In this document: positions 10,058-18,628 of the stretch, one piece after another
How positions within the stretch are numbered: the stretch's first letter is position 1
How the letters are laid out: every line of letters begins with the position of its first letter
From: Terrimonas ginsenosidimutans
GTDB lineage: Bacteria > Bacteroidota > Bacteroidia > Chitinophagales > Chitinophagaceae
Direction of reading: 5' to 3'
Length of the DNA: 64,000 bases
Assembly: GCF_022012415.1 (NCBI RefSeq)
Contig: NZ_JAKLTR010000024.1
Location: forward strand, 1-64,000
Position numbers and translations under genes: made by a program
Notes under the pieces: generated by a model
What the model was told of the DNA's origin: nothing
The model's database searches: none
Seen by the model: only the letters and a program-made list of their open reading frames with translations

Positions 10058-10930
10058 TCAGATGATCTTATAGTTCTTATATTCTCCCGGAAACCACCCC
10101 GTCCATTTGCCTACAACCCGTTTGAACCTGTCTTTCGCCGAAGCATACTTCAGTGAAGGATCCGGATGGAAGGCCCAGTTCTGCGCGTTCACTCGCTCCT
10201 GCATAACCGCAGGATGTGTACCGGTGAACAGTTTGACGGGCTGGGTCGCTTTCTCGTAAGTATAATCATTCATATACTCTGTGTAACCGGAGATAGCGGC
10301 GGCATTATTGTCATAAAGTTTGATCTTTTGTTTTTCCTTTTCCCGCATGGCCTCCGGTTTGCGGACCCAGCCATAGTGGTAGATATAGGCGTTGATCAAT
10401 TTTACGCGAAGCTTATCATTTGGCTTTTTGCGAAACCCCTGTGCATCCCGGTAGGAAAAGATCTCTTTATTATTCCGTACGATCCTGATCTCCCGGCGAT
10501 ACCATCCTGCGTTAACGCCAACGTACGCATAAGAACCAAAGAAATGCGTATAGTGAAACAGGAACCCATCTACTTTTTTATCGTCCAGGTACTGCTGCAT
10601 AGACTCCCGCATGACGGGGTGATACTTTTCATGGATCACTTCATCGCCCTGGATATAAATGCACCAGTCGTATTTATCAGGAATAGCCTGGAAAGCCTTA
10701 TCCGTTTCCACCGCCAGCACTCTTCCCTGAACCAGGCCTTCTTCCCAAACCGTTTCAATGATCGTGATCTTGGGTCCCAGGCTTTTGATCTGTTCAAGCG
10801 TATCGTCTGTTGATTTACCAACAGCAACGATCACTTCATCGCACAGCGGAAGGATGGACCTGATAGCTTCCAGGAATGGGTATTCAAGCTTTACGCCATT
10901 ACGTACAAAAGAAAAACCACAGACTTTCAT
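10058..10930 (-). CDS. Glycosyltransferase family 2 protein
   Basis: A GT-A fold glycosyltransferase of 290 residues. The N terminus (FSFVRNGVKLEYPFLEAIRS, then DEVIVAVGKSTDDT) is the nucleotide-sugar binding part of family 2, and a DxD-like acidic motif is IQGDEV (Asp96). It has no membrane segment and probably acts at the cytoplasmic face. It stands alone, away from any polysaccharide cluster, so the acceptor cannot be inferred. Confidence 0.87.
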   Translation of the reverse strand: MKVCGFSFVRNGVKLEYPFLEAIRSILPLCDEVIVAVGKSTDDTLEQIKSLGPKITIIETVWEEGLVQGRVLAVETDKAFQAIPDKYDWCIYIQGDEVIHEKYHPVMRESMQQYLDDKKVDGFLFHYTHFFGSYAYVGVNAGWYRREIRIVRNNKEIFSYRDAQGFRKKPNDKLRVKLINAYIYHYGWVRKPEAMREKEKQKIKLYDNNAAAISGYTEYMNDYTYEKATQPVKLFTGTHPAVMQERVNAQNWAFHPDPSLKYASAKDRFKRVVGKWTGWFPGEYKNYKII

Positions 10931-11010
10931 AAAACCGGGGGTGATGTTTTGGTGACAAAACCCTTATCGGATAGCAAATGTAAGCTGAAGGCTTCATAGT
11001 TCGATGGCCA

Positions 11011-11042
11011 ATGGCTGATGACGGGATCCCGGCATCAGCCAT
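11011..11042 (-). terminator. Hairpin after the SIMPL gene
   Basis: ATGGCTGATG and CATCAGCCAT pair around an ACGGGATCCCGG centre, itself nearly self-complementary. It lies 68 bases after the stop codon of the SIMPL gene. No long T run follows, so termination strength is uncertain. Confidence 0.5.
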
Positions 11043-11109
11043 CGCTGAAAACGTCCATAAATACCTGTCGACAGTTATCAGGCCTTATAAGCCACCGGTC
11101 ACCAGGATA

Positions 11110-11841
11110 TTACCTGATTGCGAACACTACGGACACGTCGAATTTAAGTTTGATCTTTTTGAAATCTATAGCCTCACCGCCGTCAGCCATTTCATAGCCG
11201 GCATTGTTTGAACGTAAGGCAACGTTTGCATACATTGGTTGCATCCATTCAGCAGGTTCGTTGATGGTCACGGCCTCTCCCAGTTTTTCGCCGATCGCTT
11301 CTGTAAGGTATATGCCTTTTTCACGTGCGGCCTGGATAGCCTTGATCTTTAGTTGTTTTTTAAGGTCGGTCATGCGGCTGTGGCTTGTTGAAACGATCCG
11401 GAAGCTCTTTGTTGCTTCGTCATCCAGTTTCTCCACAAGCTGATCCATTTGTCTGCTGCCGGAAAACTTTACCTGGTAAATGATCTCTGCCAGCATATCC
11501 GGAGCCTTCTTTTTCTTTACTTCGTAATAATTATTATTACCGGCGTAAGAGGCAATGCTGATCAGTGAATCGGACAAACCAACTGCTTTGCAGGCGGCAA
11601 GGAAATCAGCCTTGATCTTTTCCAGGTCTCTTTTGGGATCTCCTTTCTTCAGATATTCCATGAGGCGGATCTGAACATAGATCTCATCAGGAACGATCTC
11701 GAGTTCGGCACTGCCATTAACGGTAATTGTTTTAGGAAATGGGTTAAGCGAATATCCTGACTGACCCTGCTGGGCGATGGTTGTCTGGGTAATCAATAGA
11801 ATGGCAAATACTGCCGCAAGCGTCTTCATTATTCTTTTCAT
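11110..11841 (-). CDS. SIMPL (DUF541) domain exported protein
   Basis: A SIMPL-domain protein of 243 residues. The start at 11841 gives a proper signal peptide (MKRIMKTLAAVFAILLITQTTIAQ). The domain begins with FPKTITVNGSAELEIVPDEIYVQIRL, typical of the family, and contains the long helical middle and the AIQAAREKGIYLTEAIGEKLG segment. Related proteins form large periplasmic oligomers, but the biochemical role is unsettled. It is a single gene between the glycosyltransferase and a GNAT gene. Confidence 0.88.
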   Translation of the reverse strand: MKRIMKTLAAVFAILLITQTTIAQQGQSGYSLNPFPKTITVNGSAELEIVPDEIYVQIRLMEYLKKGDPKRDLEKIKADFLAACKAVGLSDSLISIASYAGNNNYYEVKKKKAPDMLAEIIYQVKFSGSRQMDQLVEKLDDEATKSFRIVSTSHSRMTDLKKQLKIKAIQAAREKGIYLTEAIGEKLGEAVTINEPAEWMQPMYANVALRSNNAGYEMADGGEAIDFKKIKLKFDVSVVFAIR

Positions 11842-11978
11842 AATCGATGTTTTCTTATTGATACGTTTTAAAAAAGGAATACACAAAAGGTTTTGCGTAT
11901 TCACTTTTCTTTAGCAATTTCATTGTAGTGACAATCGTGTAAGCGATAACGTGGGTTCAACCCAAAACAAAATATGAT

Positions 11979-12458
11979 ATGTTACGAAGAGCATTGCCGG
12001 CAGACTTACCGTTTATATTTGACCTGTACATGCATCCTGCAGTCAATCCGTGGCTGTTGTATGATCCGATGACTATCGAAGCATTCGAACCTGTCTATCT
12101 CGAACTCATCCGTGAAGATGTTAAATACATTTTTTCGGATGGAGTGCAGGACGCAGGAATGGTAAAATTGATCCCATACAAATACAGGACGGCGCATATC
12201 CTTTATGTGGGCGGGCTGGCGATCCACCCGGATTTTTCGGGCCGCGGTTACGGAAGACTCCTGATGCAGGATGTGGTTGCAAAAGCCCGGGAGGATAACT
12301 TTAAACGGTTAGAACTAAGCGTGACCATCACAAACGGAAAGGCAATACAGCTATATGAGCAGGAAGGATTTGTGAAGGAGGGAATATTGAAGGGGTACAG
12401 CTATCTCAGCCGGGAAAACAAATATATGGATGAGGTCTTAATGGCCCGGCTCCTGTAG
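11979..12458 (+). CDS. GNAT-family N-acetyltransferase
   Basis: A 159-residue acetyl-CoA dependent acetyltransferase. The acetyl-CoA pyrophosphate loop is visible as IHPDFSGRGYGRLLM (around residues 82-96), followed by the LELSVTITNGKAIQLYEQEGFVKEG strand-helix typical of motif B. Cytoplasmic, substrate unknown. It is divergent from the SIMPL gene. Confidence 0.88.
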   Translation: MLRRALPADLPFIFDLYMHPAVNPWLLYDPMTIEAFEPVYLELIREDVKYIFSDGVQDAGMVKLIPYKYRTAHILYVGGLAIHPDFSGRGYGRLLMQDVVAKAREDNFKRLELSVTITNGKAIQLYEQEGFVKEGILKGYSYLSRENKYMDEVLMARLL

Positions 12459-12581
12459 ATATGAGGAGGATTTTGCCCAATAATTTATGCTGGAAATGAC
12501 ACGATCCAGCCCTCTTACGGGTTAGGAAAAATGTTGATAAGTAAATGATCAACGAACGCTTTTTTCCAATATTTTTAAAAT

Positions 12582-12833
12582 ATGCTAGACCACTACCACC
12601 TTCTTCAAACGATCTATTCTATCGTAAAGGAAGATCCGCAGCCGGAAAAATATGCCTGCCGGCCGCGGGAACTGATCCTGCGTCAGTTCCAGGACTGGTC
12701 ATTTATCAGCCAGCAACTGAACCTGCTTGAAACAGAAGAGTTGATCATCACAGAACAACATGACACTCTTATCATACGCATTACACCTCTCGGAATGGAA
12801 ATGGCGAGAGGGCGGGAAGTGGTTGATCGTTAA
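12582..12833 (+). CDS. Small protein of unknown function, possibly winged-helix
   Basis: An 83-residue protein starting MLDHYHLLQTIYSIV. Its C-terminal half (FISQQLNLLETEELIITEQHDTLIIRITPLGMEMA) has the helix, beta hairpin and closing TPLGMEMA pattern seen in winged-helix proteins, but no certain DNA-binding motif. An overlapping frame from 12545 looks less protein-like. The stop codon runs straight into a heptamer repeat array. Confidence 0.6.
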   Translation: MLDHYHLLQTIYSIVKEDPQPEKYACRPRELILRQFQDWSFISQQLNLLETEELIITEQHDTLIIRITPLGMEMARGREVVDR

Positions 12834-13003
12834 CCGTTGTCCGTTGACCGTTGTCCGTTGACCGGAATTCGAGTGAGGTGGAATAGAATTGCATCTTCGG
12901 GTACAAATTAAAAGCGTGGGGCTACCGTTGATAAACGATAGCCCCACGCTTTTAATTTGTGTCGGTCAACGGTCAACGGTCAACGGTCAACGGTCAACGG
13001 TTC
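12834..13003. repeat. Inverted heptamer arrays (word A) around a 58-base hairpin
   Basis: The left arm (12834-12863) has four CCGTTGW units directly after the stop codon of the small gene. The centre (12903-12960) is a perfect inverted repeat of 22 bp arms around a 14-base loop. The right arm (12963-13002) has five to six reverse-complement units (GGTCAAC). The whole is a nested palindrome between two convergent genes. Confidence 0.93.
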
Positions 13004-13024
13004 ACCGCTTCCTCCTGAAACGAA

Positions 13025-13052
13025 ACATGCTCCAGCAAATGCCAGAGCATGT
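13025..13052 (-). terminator. Hairpin after the secreted beta protein gene
   Basis: ACATGCTC and GAGCATGT pair around a 12-base loop, 30 bases beyond the stop codon of the minus-strand gene. The following bases are not a strong T run. Confidence 0.5.
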
Positions 13053-13081
13053 ATTCATTGGGAATATTATCGGACAGTGGC

Positions 13082-13486
13082 TTACTTAACCTTGTTAACT
13101 ACTACGTCCTGGATCAGGCGAGAGTTCTTGCTGATTGAGTATACTACTGGTTTACCAGCTTTCTTATCAGTGATCTCGAAAGTAACATCAACATCACCAA
13201 GCTCTTCAGTGTTCAGCATGAACTTTTTAGAGATGCTTGTTCCTTTTACATGGTCTTTGTAGAGAACATTGTTGAACTCGTCGCGAACAACGATTGTGTA
13301 TTCGTTCTCAACTGTGCCATTGTAGCTCAGGTGGAATACTGGTTGATTTTTCAGGTTGCCGATGAATTTCAGCTCAAGACCTGAAGGATTTGTTTCGTTT
13401 GCAGAAGCTGCGTTAGCAAATACCAGGGTCAAACTAAGAACCAGGGCAACAGCAGCGATACGGGTGTTAAATAATACAGTTTTCAT
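13082..13486 (-). CDS. Secreted small beta-sandwich protein, unknown function
   Basis: A 134-residue protein with a signal peptide ending at ANAASA (about residue 29). The mature part (LELKFIGNLKNQPVFHLSYNG, YTIVVRDEFNNVLYKDHV, KKFMLN, VTFEI) has the strand pattern of the immunoglobulin-like type IX sorting domain family, but stands alone as a whole protein. Similar short proteins are common in Chitinophagaceae. Function unknown. Codon use is very regular, suggesting strong expression. Confidence 0.75.
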   Translation of the reverse strand: MKTVLFNTRIAAVALVLSLTLVFANAASANETNPSGLELKFIGNLKNQPVFHLSYNGTVENEYTIVVRDEFNNVLYKDHVKGTSISKKFMLNTEELGDVDVTFEITDKKAGKPVVYSISKNSRLIQDVVVNKVK

Positions 13487-14185
13487 GACTTTACTTTTAG
13501 GTTTATTTATAATATTATGCTATACAAAGTTTGTGGGGCAATCGAAGCAAGTAGACCGAGGGGCAAGCTTCCTGGTGATGTTTGACCGGCTACTGATGAA
13601 CCGGTGTATTTTTCTCTCTTGCTGACACAAAATTACGTCTGCGATTTTCGTGTTGCAAACCATAATATGTCTGTTTTCGGAATGCTAAAGGATCGCGTCA
13701 TCCTCTGAAACCCTTGCCAGCAAAGGGTTTTAACATAAAAAAAACGCTATGCCCAACACATATTTTTAATTAAATAATTCTTCAGAAAAATCATTTCCAA
13801 CTGAAATAGTGGGGTAATTACCTGTAAGATCGATGGAAACTTACTCGCAGCTGGCACAAAAATGGTGATAAACGTCCTGGAATTTCAAAAACCATCTATT
13901 ATTGCGGCAGTAATTTGTTTTGCGGCGCGGTATAATACAATAAGGAGTAAAAATATCTTCTCCAAAACTTTTTTTCTCAGAAGGGCTTATAAAAAGCTGA
14001 TTAACAGCCAAAAAATGACCTTTTTGAAAATTAGCTTTTTTGGGCATATGTAGGGGATCAAAAAGTACTACCTTCAGCCGCAACGAGGTTGATCAGAATT
14101 AACTCAACCAAAACATAAGGAGATTGTTATATACATGACGCCCGGCCGATAGAACGGACAAAAGTCAAAAAGGAGAGATACTAAT
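13487..14185. other. Gene-free AT-rich stretch
   Basis: About 700 bases without a convincing gene. Open frames here (for example 13841-14083 on the minus strand) lack protein-like composition. The stretch holds the upstream regions of the secreted beta protein and of the DsbA-like gene. Near 13930 the bases GGTATAATACAATAAGGAG resemble a conventional -10 box plus a ribosome site, unusual here, but no gene follows. A good purine-rich site (AAGGAGAGAT, about 14170) precedes the DsbA-like ATG. Confidence 0.6.
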
Positions 14186-14755
14186 ATGGCATTTAAAAAA
14201 GAGATCGAGGAGATCATTGAACCGAAGGACATTTTTGTAGGACAAAAGGACGCCCCTGTAACCCTAATGGAGTTTGGCGAATACGAAAATGAGGATTGCG
14301 CAAAAGCCAATGAAGTAGTTAAGCAATTGCTGGAAGAATATGAAGGAAAGATCCGCTTTAACTTCCGCCACTTCCCACTAACCCGTGTACATCAGCGCAG
14401 CCTGAAAGCTGGCGAAGCTGCCGTAGCGGCAGCCCAGGAAGGTAAATTCTGGGAAATGCACAACGTATTGTTCAGCAACCGCCGCAGCCTGGGTACAACC
14501 AGCCTTAAGCTCCACTCTAAAGAAGCCGGAGTAAAAAGCAAAAAGTTCCTGGACGATCTTGTGAATGGTGTGTTTGGCTGGCAGGTACAGGATGACCTTA
14601 AGGAAGGCCTGGATCGCGGAGTAAAAGAATTACCCGCATTCTTTATCAACGATGAACCATTAGTTGGTAAACCAACTTATGCAAATCTCAGTGCGGCAAT
14701 TGAGCAGGCCCTGAAAAAAGGCAAAAAGAAAGCCCCTGCGAAACAAAGAGCGTAG
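14186..14755 (+). CDS. DsbA-family thioredoxin-fold protein with a single active-site cysteine
   Basis: A 189-residue protein of the DsbA/thioredoxin_4 type. The first strand APVTLMEFGEYENEDC aligns with the usual EFSDFxCPYC, so the first cysteine of CxxC is replaced by Asn and only the second remains. The cis-proline loop (KELPAFFINDEPLVG) is kept, and the helical insertion is normal. There is no signal peptide, so it is probably cytoplasmic, and it ends in a Lys-rich tail. Loss of the nucleophilic cysteine argues against classical disulfide exchange; binding or glutathione-type chemistry is possible. It is a single gene followed by a repeat palindrome and a strong terminator. Confidence 0.8.
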   Translation: MAFKKEIEEIIEPKDIFVGQKDAPVTLMEFGEYENEDCAKANEVVKQLLEEYEGKIRFNFRHFPLTRVHQRSLKAGEAAVAAAQEGKFWEMHNVLFSNRRSLGTTSLKLHSKEAGVKSKKFLDDLVNGVFGWQVQDDLKEGLDRGVKELPAFFINDEPLVGKPTYANLSAAIEQALKKGKKKAPAKQRA

Positions 14756-14763
14756 TAAAGTAA

Positions 14764-14853
14764 AGATTCAAAAGTAAAAATAAAAAGACCTGCGAAAAGG
14801 TAATGAATTTCGCAGAATGAGAGTTTTTGACTTTTTACTTTTGAATTTTACTT
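14764..14853. repeat. Inverted A-rich oligomer arrays (word B) with central hairpin
   Basis: The left arm ATTCAAAAGTAAAAATAAAA starts 11 bases after the DsbA-like stop. A hairpin CTGCGAAA / TTTCGCAG sits at 14790-14815. The right arm (about 14823-14853) is the reverse complement of the left, CTTTTTACTTTTGAATTTTA. The same word B recurs at 22.3, 43.2, 54.1, 58.9, 61.6, 62.2 and 62.8 kb. Confidence 0.88.
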
Positions 14854-14917
14854 CGGTTACAACGATAAATAAGAAAGGCCCGCATTTGCGGGCCTTTCTT
14901 ATTTATCGTTGTAACCG
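14854..14917. terminator. Very long bidirectional terminator hairpin
   Basis: A perfect 64-base palindrome: CGGTTACAACGATAAATAAG, AAAGGCCCGC, a short loop, then the exact complement. It lies between the DsbA-like gene and the convergent RRM gene and can serve both. Confidence 0.9.
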
Positions 14918-14924
14918 TGGGATA

Positions 14925-15212
14925 TTACCAACGGCTCTTAGAAAAAGAAGGTTTGTTGTTGCTTCTTTCTTCACGAGGTTTTGCGATCATTACTTTGATA
15001 GCGCGACCTTCTACGATTCCACCGTCCAGTTCAGCAATTGCTTTTTGAGCAGCAGCGTCATCAGGCATTTCCACGAAACCGAAACCTTTGCTACGGTTAG
15101 TGAATTTGTCCATGATAACTTTTGCAGAAGAAACTTCACCATATTCAGTAAAGAACTCTCTGAGATCTTCGTCTTGTACGGCGAAGCTTAAATTTGAAAC
15201 GTAAATGTTCAT
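14925..15212 (-). CDS. RNA-binding protein with one RRM domain
   Basis: A 95-residue glycine-poor RRM protein. RNP2 is IYVSNL and RNP1 is KGFGFVEM, followed by ALKVM-type strand 4 and a short basic tail (REERSNNKPSFSKSRW). The start at 15212 (MNIYVSNL) fits the family; the frame is open further upstream without protein character. Such proteins bind single-stranded RNA and in many bacteria are cold-induced. The untranslated region upstream (15213-15393) is long and AT-rich, compatible with regulation at the RNA level, which is inference. Confidence 0.92.
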   Translation of the reverse strand: MNIYVSNLSFAVQDEDLREFFTEYGEVSSAKVIMDKFTNRSKGFGFVEMPDDAAAQKAIAELDGGIVEGRAIKVMIAKPREERSNNKPSFSKSRW

Positions 15213-15393
15213 CTTGAAAATGAAATAATTAATAAAAAATTCTTGAGAATAACGCAACGTAAAGAAGACTAACTATTAGCAGAGTGCTTAGCAGAAAAAA
15301 TCGTTCAATTACAAATACTTGCTGTTCGCTCAAATTGACAGGCAAATATACAACAAAAAACTCACAAAACCCGGTTGATGTATCTTTAACATT

Positions 15394-15930
15394 ATGATAA
15401 AGCAAAATGAAGCCGAATACTGGCAGTTAGGTCCCGTTGATGGGATCCCAATATTACTTCAACCTGTCGCACACGCGCTCCTGCAGGCACGCAAAGAAGT
15501 GAAAGAGATCATGACTGGTTTTCCCGACCAACTTCTCTGGAAACGCCCTGCAGGACTCGCTTCCGTCGGATTTCACCTCCACCATCTTTCAGGAGTGCTG
15601 GATCGACTGTTCACTTATGCCAGGGCTTTACCTCTTACTGATGAACAATTGCACTACTTAAAAAATGAGGGAAAAGATGATATTAGAAATGGATTAATGC
15701 TGCAACTTGTTGATCATTTTTCTGAAACCGTTACAGCCGCATTGGCTCAACTCACCCTAACTCCGGAAAATACACTTACTGAACCACGCGGTATCGGCCG
15801 TAAACAAATACCCACCACCGTGCTCGGCTTATTGTTTCACGCAGCTGAACATACGCAACGGCATGTCGGGCAGTTACTCGTAACTGCAACAATAGTTAAG
15901 CATCAATGCGCTTCTTCGCCACACGAATGA
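15394..15930 (+). CDS. DinB-family putative metal-dependent enzyme
   Basis: A 178-residue four-helix-bundle DinB_2 protein. The three metal-binding histidines are visible in FHLHHLSGVLDR and HAAEHTQRHVGQLL. DinB-like proteins include thiol transferases for mycothiol or bacillithiol, but most are uncharacterised. The stop codon abuts the stop of the convergent YciI gene with no spacer. Confidence 0.85.
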   Translation: MIKQNEAEYWQLGPVDGIPILLQPVAHALLQARKEVKEIMTGFPDQLLWKRPAGLASVGFHLHHLSGVLDRLFTYARALPLTDEQLHYLKNEGKDDIRNGLMLQLVDHFSETVTAALAQLTLTPENTLTEPRGIGRKQIPTTVLGLLFHAAEHTQRHVGQLLVTATIVKHQCASSPHE

Positions 15931-16221
15931 TCAAACATCAGCTACCTTAAAAGGTTTGACCTCTATCTGTTGCCACACCTGGCCAAGTATATACGGCTCT
16001 TCAGCCATCCATGCTTTCAATGCTGCATCTGATTCAAACTGGACCACCATCATGGAGCCTTTCATTTTGCCGGCATCATCCAGGATGGCACCTCCCAGCA
16101 CAAAATTGCCGGACGCTTTCAATGCTTTCGCTTTTTCAAAATGCAGGGGCCTGACGGACATACGCCTTTCCAATGCCGACTCGTCAGTACCATCCATCCC
16201 GGTAATTAGATACTGTTTCAT
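15931..16221 (-). CDS. YciI-like protein
   Basis: A 96-residue YCII-domain protein (dimeric alpha-beta barrel, ferredoxin-like). The conserved His is in RPLHFEKAKALKASG, followed by GGAILDDAGKMKGSMMVVQF and the Asp-containing WMAEEPYILGQVW. These small enzymes are thought to carry out hydrolytic dechlorination or similar reactions in some cases; the role here is unknown. Confidence 0.87.
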   Translation of the reverse strand: MKQYLITGMDGTDESALERRMSVRPLHFEKAKALKASGNFVLGGAILDDAGKMKGSMMVVQFESDAALKAWMAEEPYILGQVWQQIEVKPFKVADV

Positions 16222-16315
16222 GATTATTTAGATTTTCTTGTTTAGATTACAAGGTAAGCTGTCTGCCGGAGCTCAGACTCAGATCACAGACATTAAACTT
16301 ATAAACTTCTTGCTA

Positions 16316-16840
16316 ATGGGAAAAATAGAGTTTAAGGCGACCCTTCATAAGTTTGATGAAAAGGGGGATAAGACCGGTTGGACTTATATTGAGATTCCTG
16401 CCGGGCTTGCGGACAAGTTAAAGCCCGGGACAAAGAAAGGATTTCGTGTAAAAGGACAATTGGATCAACATAAGATCTCCATGGTATCGATCATTCCCAT
16501 GGGAGGAGGCGCTTTCATTCTGCCTTTTAACGCAGCTATGCGAAAAGGTACAGGCAAAAAACATGGTGCCATGCTAACGGTCAGGCTGGAAGAAGACAAA
16601 AAGCCTTTTCAATTCAATAAGGACTTTCTCGAATGCCTGGCTGACGAGCCATCCGCGCAAACTTTTTTTAATACGCTTACGGGCTCCGTTCAACGATATT
16701 TCAGCAAATGGGTTGATGAAGCAAAAACAGATCAGACCCGCGCCAAACGCATTGCACAGGCAGTTAATGCACTAAGCCGCAGTACCAGCTTCTCTGAAAT
16801 GGTCAGAAACCTTAAAGAAGAGAAAAAGAAATTTCAGTGA
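16316..16840 (+). CDS. DUF1905 / YdeI-type (OmdA) protein
   Basis: A 174-residue cytoplasmic protein. The first about 85 residues (MGKIEFKATLHKFDEKGDKTGWTYIEIP to ILPFNAAMRKG) are a DUF1905 beta domain and the C-terminal helical part (LADEPSAQTFFNTLTGSVQRYFSKWVDEAKT) is the bacteriocin-protection YdeI/OmdA-like helix bundle. The start at 16316 fits the domain boundary; the frame is open upstream to 16238. A terminator hairpin follows the stop. Confidence 0.85.
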   Translation: MGKIEFKATLHKFDEKGDKTGWTYIEIPAGLADKLKPGTKKGFRVKGQLDQHKISMVSIIPMGGGAFILPFNAAMRKGTGKKHGAMLTVRLEEDKKPFQFNKDFLECLADEPSAQTFFNTLTGSVQRYFSKWVDEAKTDQTRAKRIAQAVNALSRSTSFSEMVRNLKEEKKKFQ

Positions 16841-16846
16841 AGAAAG

Positions 16847-16897
16847 AACCTCTCAAAATACTCCACCGCAGGGCCGGAAGAGATGTTTTGAGAGGTT
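16847..16897 (+). terminator. Terminator of the DUF1905 gene
   Basis: AACCTCTCAAAA pairs with TTTTGAGAGGTT; CGTTTTC follows. It begins 7 bases after the stop codon. Confidence 0.75.
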
Positions 16898-16964
16898 TCG
16901 TTTTCTTGATCCTGTTAAGGAGTATGAGTCGTTAATAAGGGCCGCCGGATCAGTTTTTTTAAAA

Positions 16965-18323
16965 TTACACTATTGCAGCCAGTTCAGGAAAGAGCTCATC
17001 CTGTTCAACCTGCTGCTGTAAAAGCCTGGACGCATAATAAGCACAAAGTTTATTCGGGTTATATGTTGCAAACTCTTTCGCGAGTTTATTTAAGTTCTCC
17101 TTATACGCGCTGTTGCCAAGTAATTTCGTTACGGCTTTTTTTATCTCACTTGCGGTGGGATTCTCTTTCCTTAGGTTGATCCCCAACTTGAAATACCCGA
17201 CACGTGCATTGATCTCGTTCTTTCCTTCATGTACGCCTGCAACGATCATTGGCACTTTGTTTTCTATACCCAGCATCACGCCGCCATACCCGCCATTGGT
17301 GATGTAGGCATCCGCATAAGGCATGATCTCTGAGAAAGGAATAAAGTCGGCAATGATGATATTCTTCTGTGGAAATCTGCTTTGCAGTTCAGCCGTGCCG
17401 CTTCCTCCTGTTGTTGCTATAACAAGTATATCAGTATCCTTCAAGGCTTCAAGTGTTGGAACAATGATCTTTTCGATATTTTTTTCAACCGTGCCCTGGG
17501 TTACGATCACCATTTTTTTATACTCCGTCAATCGTTTGTCAAACCACGATTGTAATGTTCTTTTTGATGAAAAAGGTAGCAATGCTCCCGCAAAACGAAT
17601 ATTGCTGCTAAGGTCGCTTCTATAATATTCAAACCCCGGCGTGCCGCTTTGAAGAAATAATGTTGTTTTCTTTGGTAAAAGATCAAATACGGTCTCCCTG
17701 TTGTGCGGTATGTCATACTTATCAAGGATTTCATGCAATACCTGGTTGGGCCGCTTGAATAAGATCTTATCGGAGATCTTTCTTAGTAAAGCCTGTTTGA
17801 TCTTTCCTATTAGTGAATAGGACGGAGTCATACCAAGTCCAGAAGGAGGAAGATCTTTCGAAGTCTCAGTCAATGGCAGCACACCAATGCCGATCACCGG
17901 TATTTTCATCAGGTCTTTTACAAAAGGAACTCCTGTAAATGCACAATCCGCGATCAGCAGGTCGAATGCAAAGCTGGTGCTGTATAGTTGCAGCAGATCT
18001 GCATAATATTCCGGACCGCGAAGAATGAAAATGTTCGTAATGTCAAAACGCAGTTTTGCAATCATTCCGTTGATCTTTTCCCTTTCAGGAAATGCATTAT
18101 CAACATCCGAAATATCCATGGCTGCTTTCATCGGAACATGCGGTATCCCCATTTGCTTTAGCCTGGGTGCATATTTCTCAGACGTATACCATCTCACATC
18201 GCAGCCAAGATCCTGGAGATAAACCGCAAGACCCGTCAATGGGTTGAAGTGTCCGTCCGCTGGAAAATTGGCAAAAAGAATTTTCTTTCCGGCCAGGTGC
18301 CTGATCAACTCGGTATTGTTCAT
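16965..18323 (-). CDS. UDP-glycosyltransferase, GT1 (MGT-like) family
   Basis: A 452-residue GT-B fold enzyme that moves a sugar from a nucleotide donor to a small molecule acceptor. The N-terminal acceptor domain starts ILFANFPADGHFNPLTGLA with the catalytic-type His. The donor-binding signature is in the C-terminal half: VIATTGGSGTAE, then IADFIPFSEIMPYADAYITNGGYGGVMLGIENKVPMIVAG (a variant of the HCGxxS/T motif, here NGGYGG). Acceptor unknown; macrolide- or lipid-type glycosylation is typical of the family. Single gene. Confidence 0.87.
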   Translation of the reverse strand: MNNTELIRHLAGKKILFANFPADGHFNPLTGLAVYLQDLGCDVRWYTSEKYAPRLKQMGIPHVPMKAAMDISDVDNAFPEREKINGMIAKLRFDITNIFILRGPEYYADLLQLYSTSFAFDLLIADCAFTGVPFVKDLMKIPVIGIGVLPLTETSKDLPPSGLGMTPSYSLIGKIKQALLRKISDKILFKRPNQVLHEILDKYDIPHNRETVFDLLPKKTTLFLQSGTPGFEYYRSDLSSNIRFAGALLPFSSKRTLQSWFDKRLTEYKKMVIVTQGTVEKNIEKIIVPTLEALKDTDILVIATTGGSGTAELQSRFPQKNIIIADFIPFSEIMPYADAYITNGGYGGVMLGIENKVPMIVAGVHEGKNEINARVGYFKLGINLRKENPTASEIKKAVTKLLGNSAYKENLNKLAKEFATYNPNKLCAYYASRLLQQQVEQDELFPELAAIV

Positions 18324-18342
18324 CGTTACAGATTTTAATTGT

Positions 18343-18546
18343 AAAACACGAAGTCAGAAGCAATATTACACCGGCTATGAACCGCGGGAAATACAAGACT
18401 GTACCAGCTGTCAGGCCCACAGCTTCAAATGTGTCGTGAGGGAAATGAAGTGGCGCGCAGCGCTGGGGAAGGGCTGCGGAACAGATGGCAGACAACAGGC
18501 CAGTGTGATGAAATTAACCACAGAAGGGAAAGAGCATCGCCTGTAG
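18343..18546 (+). pseudogene. Transposase C-terminal remnant (IS1182/IS4-like)
   Basis: The frame reads KQYYTGYEPREIQDCTSC, then a third and fourth cysteine (FKCVVREM, GKGCG), and ends ASVMKLTTEGKEHRL before TAG. The CxxC pair followed by a helix of the type arelLtseeGkxHR is what the C-terminal part of IS1182-like DDE transposases looks like. No N-terminal catalytic part, terminal repeats or target duplication is seen, so this is a decayed fragment. Recognition is by eye and needs a search to confirm. Confidence 0.5.
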
Positions 18547-18628
18547 TTTAGAACTGCCCCGGGTTCTTCCGATCGTCTGCGGTCAGTGGCCTAAGCCCTC
18601 TTCCCCCTTCGCCCATTTTTCCCCATAT

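Noticed and set aside
12834-13003. CRISPR array
   Set aside because: The repeats are 7-base and contiguous, with no unique spacers of constant length and no cas genes.
13841-14083. 80-codon minus-strand frame in the gap upstream of the DsbA-like gene
   Set aside because: Composition is random-like and no start signal or family is visible.
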